Part shown: positions 6,311 to 6,585 of the stretch, one piece after another
Numbering within the stretch: position 1 is the stretch's first letter
How the letters are laid out: each line of letters starts with the position of its first letter
Assembly: GCA_030635045.1 (NCBI GenBank)
Contig: DAOVZP010000094.1
Coordinates: forward strand, 1 to 6,585
Length of the DNA stretch: 6,585 nt
Direction of reading: 5' to 3'
DNA from: Bacteroidota bacterium
GTDB lineage: Bacteria; Bacteroidota; Bacteroidia; Bacteroidales; B18-G4
Notes under the pieces: model-generated
Databases searched by the model: none
What the model saw: only the letters and a program-made list of their open reading frames with translations
Told to the model about the DNA's origin: nothing
Translations under genes and position numbers: made by a program

Positions 6311-6422
6311 GTCGATTGTCGATTTTCGGTTGTCGATTTTTGATAGGATTTAAGATTGCGGATGTTGGATATTGGATGTATTGAAGATGTATGATTGTCC
6401 ATTTTACCTTTTACATTTGTCT
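6311..6422. repeat. Long heptad array at the 3' end of tnaA
   Basis: Starting 4 nt after the stop codon, the plus strand keeps a 7-bp register for up to 16 words. The first block is built on GTCGATT (6311-6317, 6318-6324 and 6332-6338, with TTCGGTT between). The second is built on GGATGTT and GGATATT (6360-6380), and a weaker third on TTTTACC and TTTTACA (6402-6415). The register between blocks (6339-6359, 6381-6401) is poorly conserved, so the firm parts are 6311-6338 and 6360-6380. The mRNA-sense strand is G/T-rich and C-poor until the T tract at 6421-6429. No coding potential is evident. Confidence 0.6.
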
Positions 6423-6427
6423 TTTTT

Positions 6428-6560
6428 TTAACACGAAGGACCCCAAGGGTTTCACAAAGGACCCAAAGAGATATTCTTAGTGGCCTTTGTGTGGTACTTC
6501 ACGTCCTTTGTGTGGTACTTCGCGTCCTTTGTGTGGTACTTCGCGTCCTTTGTGTTTAAA
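6428..6560. repeat. Mirrored 21-bp repeat element (inverted tandem array)
   Basis: The right half holds three tandem 21-bp units at 6484-6504, 6505-6525 and 6526-6546, plus a 9-bp partial copy. Units 2 and 3 are identical; unit 1 differs at one base. Each begins CCTTTGTGTGG and ends TTCGCGT (TTCACGT in unit 1). The left half holds two diverged units in the opposite orientation at 6432-6452 and 6453-6473, sharing CAC, AAGGAC and AAG at the same spacing. The outer ends are also inverted (TTTAACAC on the left, GTGTTTAAA on the right). The element can fold into a long imperfect hairpin with an apex near 6474-6483. It contains no transposase gene. The rest of the window (6561-6585) shows nothing I can name. 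Confidence 0.75.
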
Positions 6561-6585
6561 CAAAATCGTAAATCTCCTATCGAAA

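Noticed and set aside
6484..6555. A CRISPR array, suggested by regularly spaced repeats.
   Set aside because: The 21-bp units are directly adjacent with no unique spacers, and no cas gene is in view.

Overview
The window looks like a fragment of a Bacteroidota chromosome, probably a proteolytic, amino-acid-fermenting anaerobe of the Bacteroidales/Marinilabiliales kind. The sequence evidence is a textbook Bacteroidota promoter (TTTG, 19-nt spacer, TAnnTTTG) upstream of ptb, the lack of a Shine-Dalgarno sequence before all five start codons, and the mix of families present. The genus cannot be fixed from this sequence alone.

Layout from left to right. (1) 1-830, minus: the N-terminal 276 codons of a secreted M14 zinc carboxypeptidase, cut by the window edge. 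(2) 831-1123: a spacer with small inverted repeats and a heptad repeat that abuts the buk stop codon. (3) 1124-3127, minus: a two-gene ptb-buk operon (phosphate butyryltransferase, then butyrate kinase), with its promoter at about 3202-3232. (4) 3128-3307: a spacer holding that promoter and a short heptad array whose minus strand is a canonical G-quadruplex motif. (5) 3308-4576, minus: a secreted M64 (IgA-peptidase family) metallopeptidase. (6) 4577-4926: a divergent spacer with a 13-unit G-rich heptad array, a facing C-rich heptad array and a candidate promoter. (7) 4927-6306, plus: a tryptophanase-type beta-eliminating PLP lyase. (8) 6307-6585: a heptad array that starts at the tnaA stop, followed by a mirrored 21-bp repeat element.

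The genes fit one lifestyle. Two secreted metallopeptidases would release peptides and amino acids. Tryptophanase would split tryptophan to indole, pyruvate and ammonia. Ptb and Buk would convert a C4 or branched acyl-CoA to the free acid with ATP gain. This link is inferred from family functions; nothing in the sequence shows co-regulation.

The most unusual signal is not a gene. Every spacer between transcription units contains degenerate tandem repeats with a 7-bp period, using different seven-letter words at each site. At three gene 3' ends the array begins within about 0-10 nt of the stop codon and is G-rich and C-poor in the mRNA sense. The 30-bp gap inside the ptb-buk operon has none. 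The terminal element at 6428-6560 has a 21-bp unit, which is three times seven. I know of heptameric short tandem repeats in filamentous cyanobacteria but cannot tell here whether this Bacteroidota version has been described.
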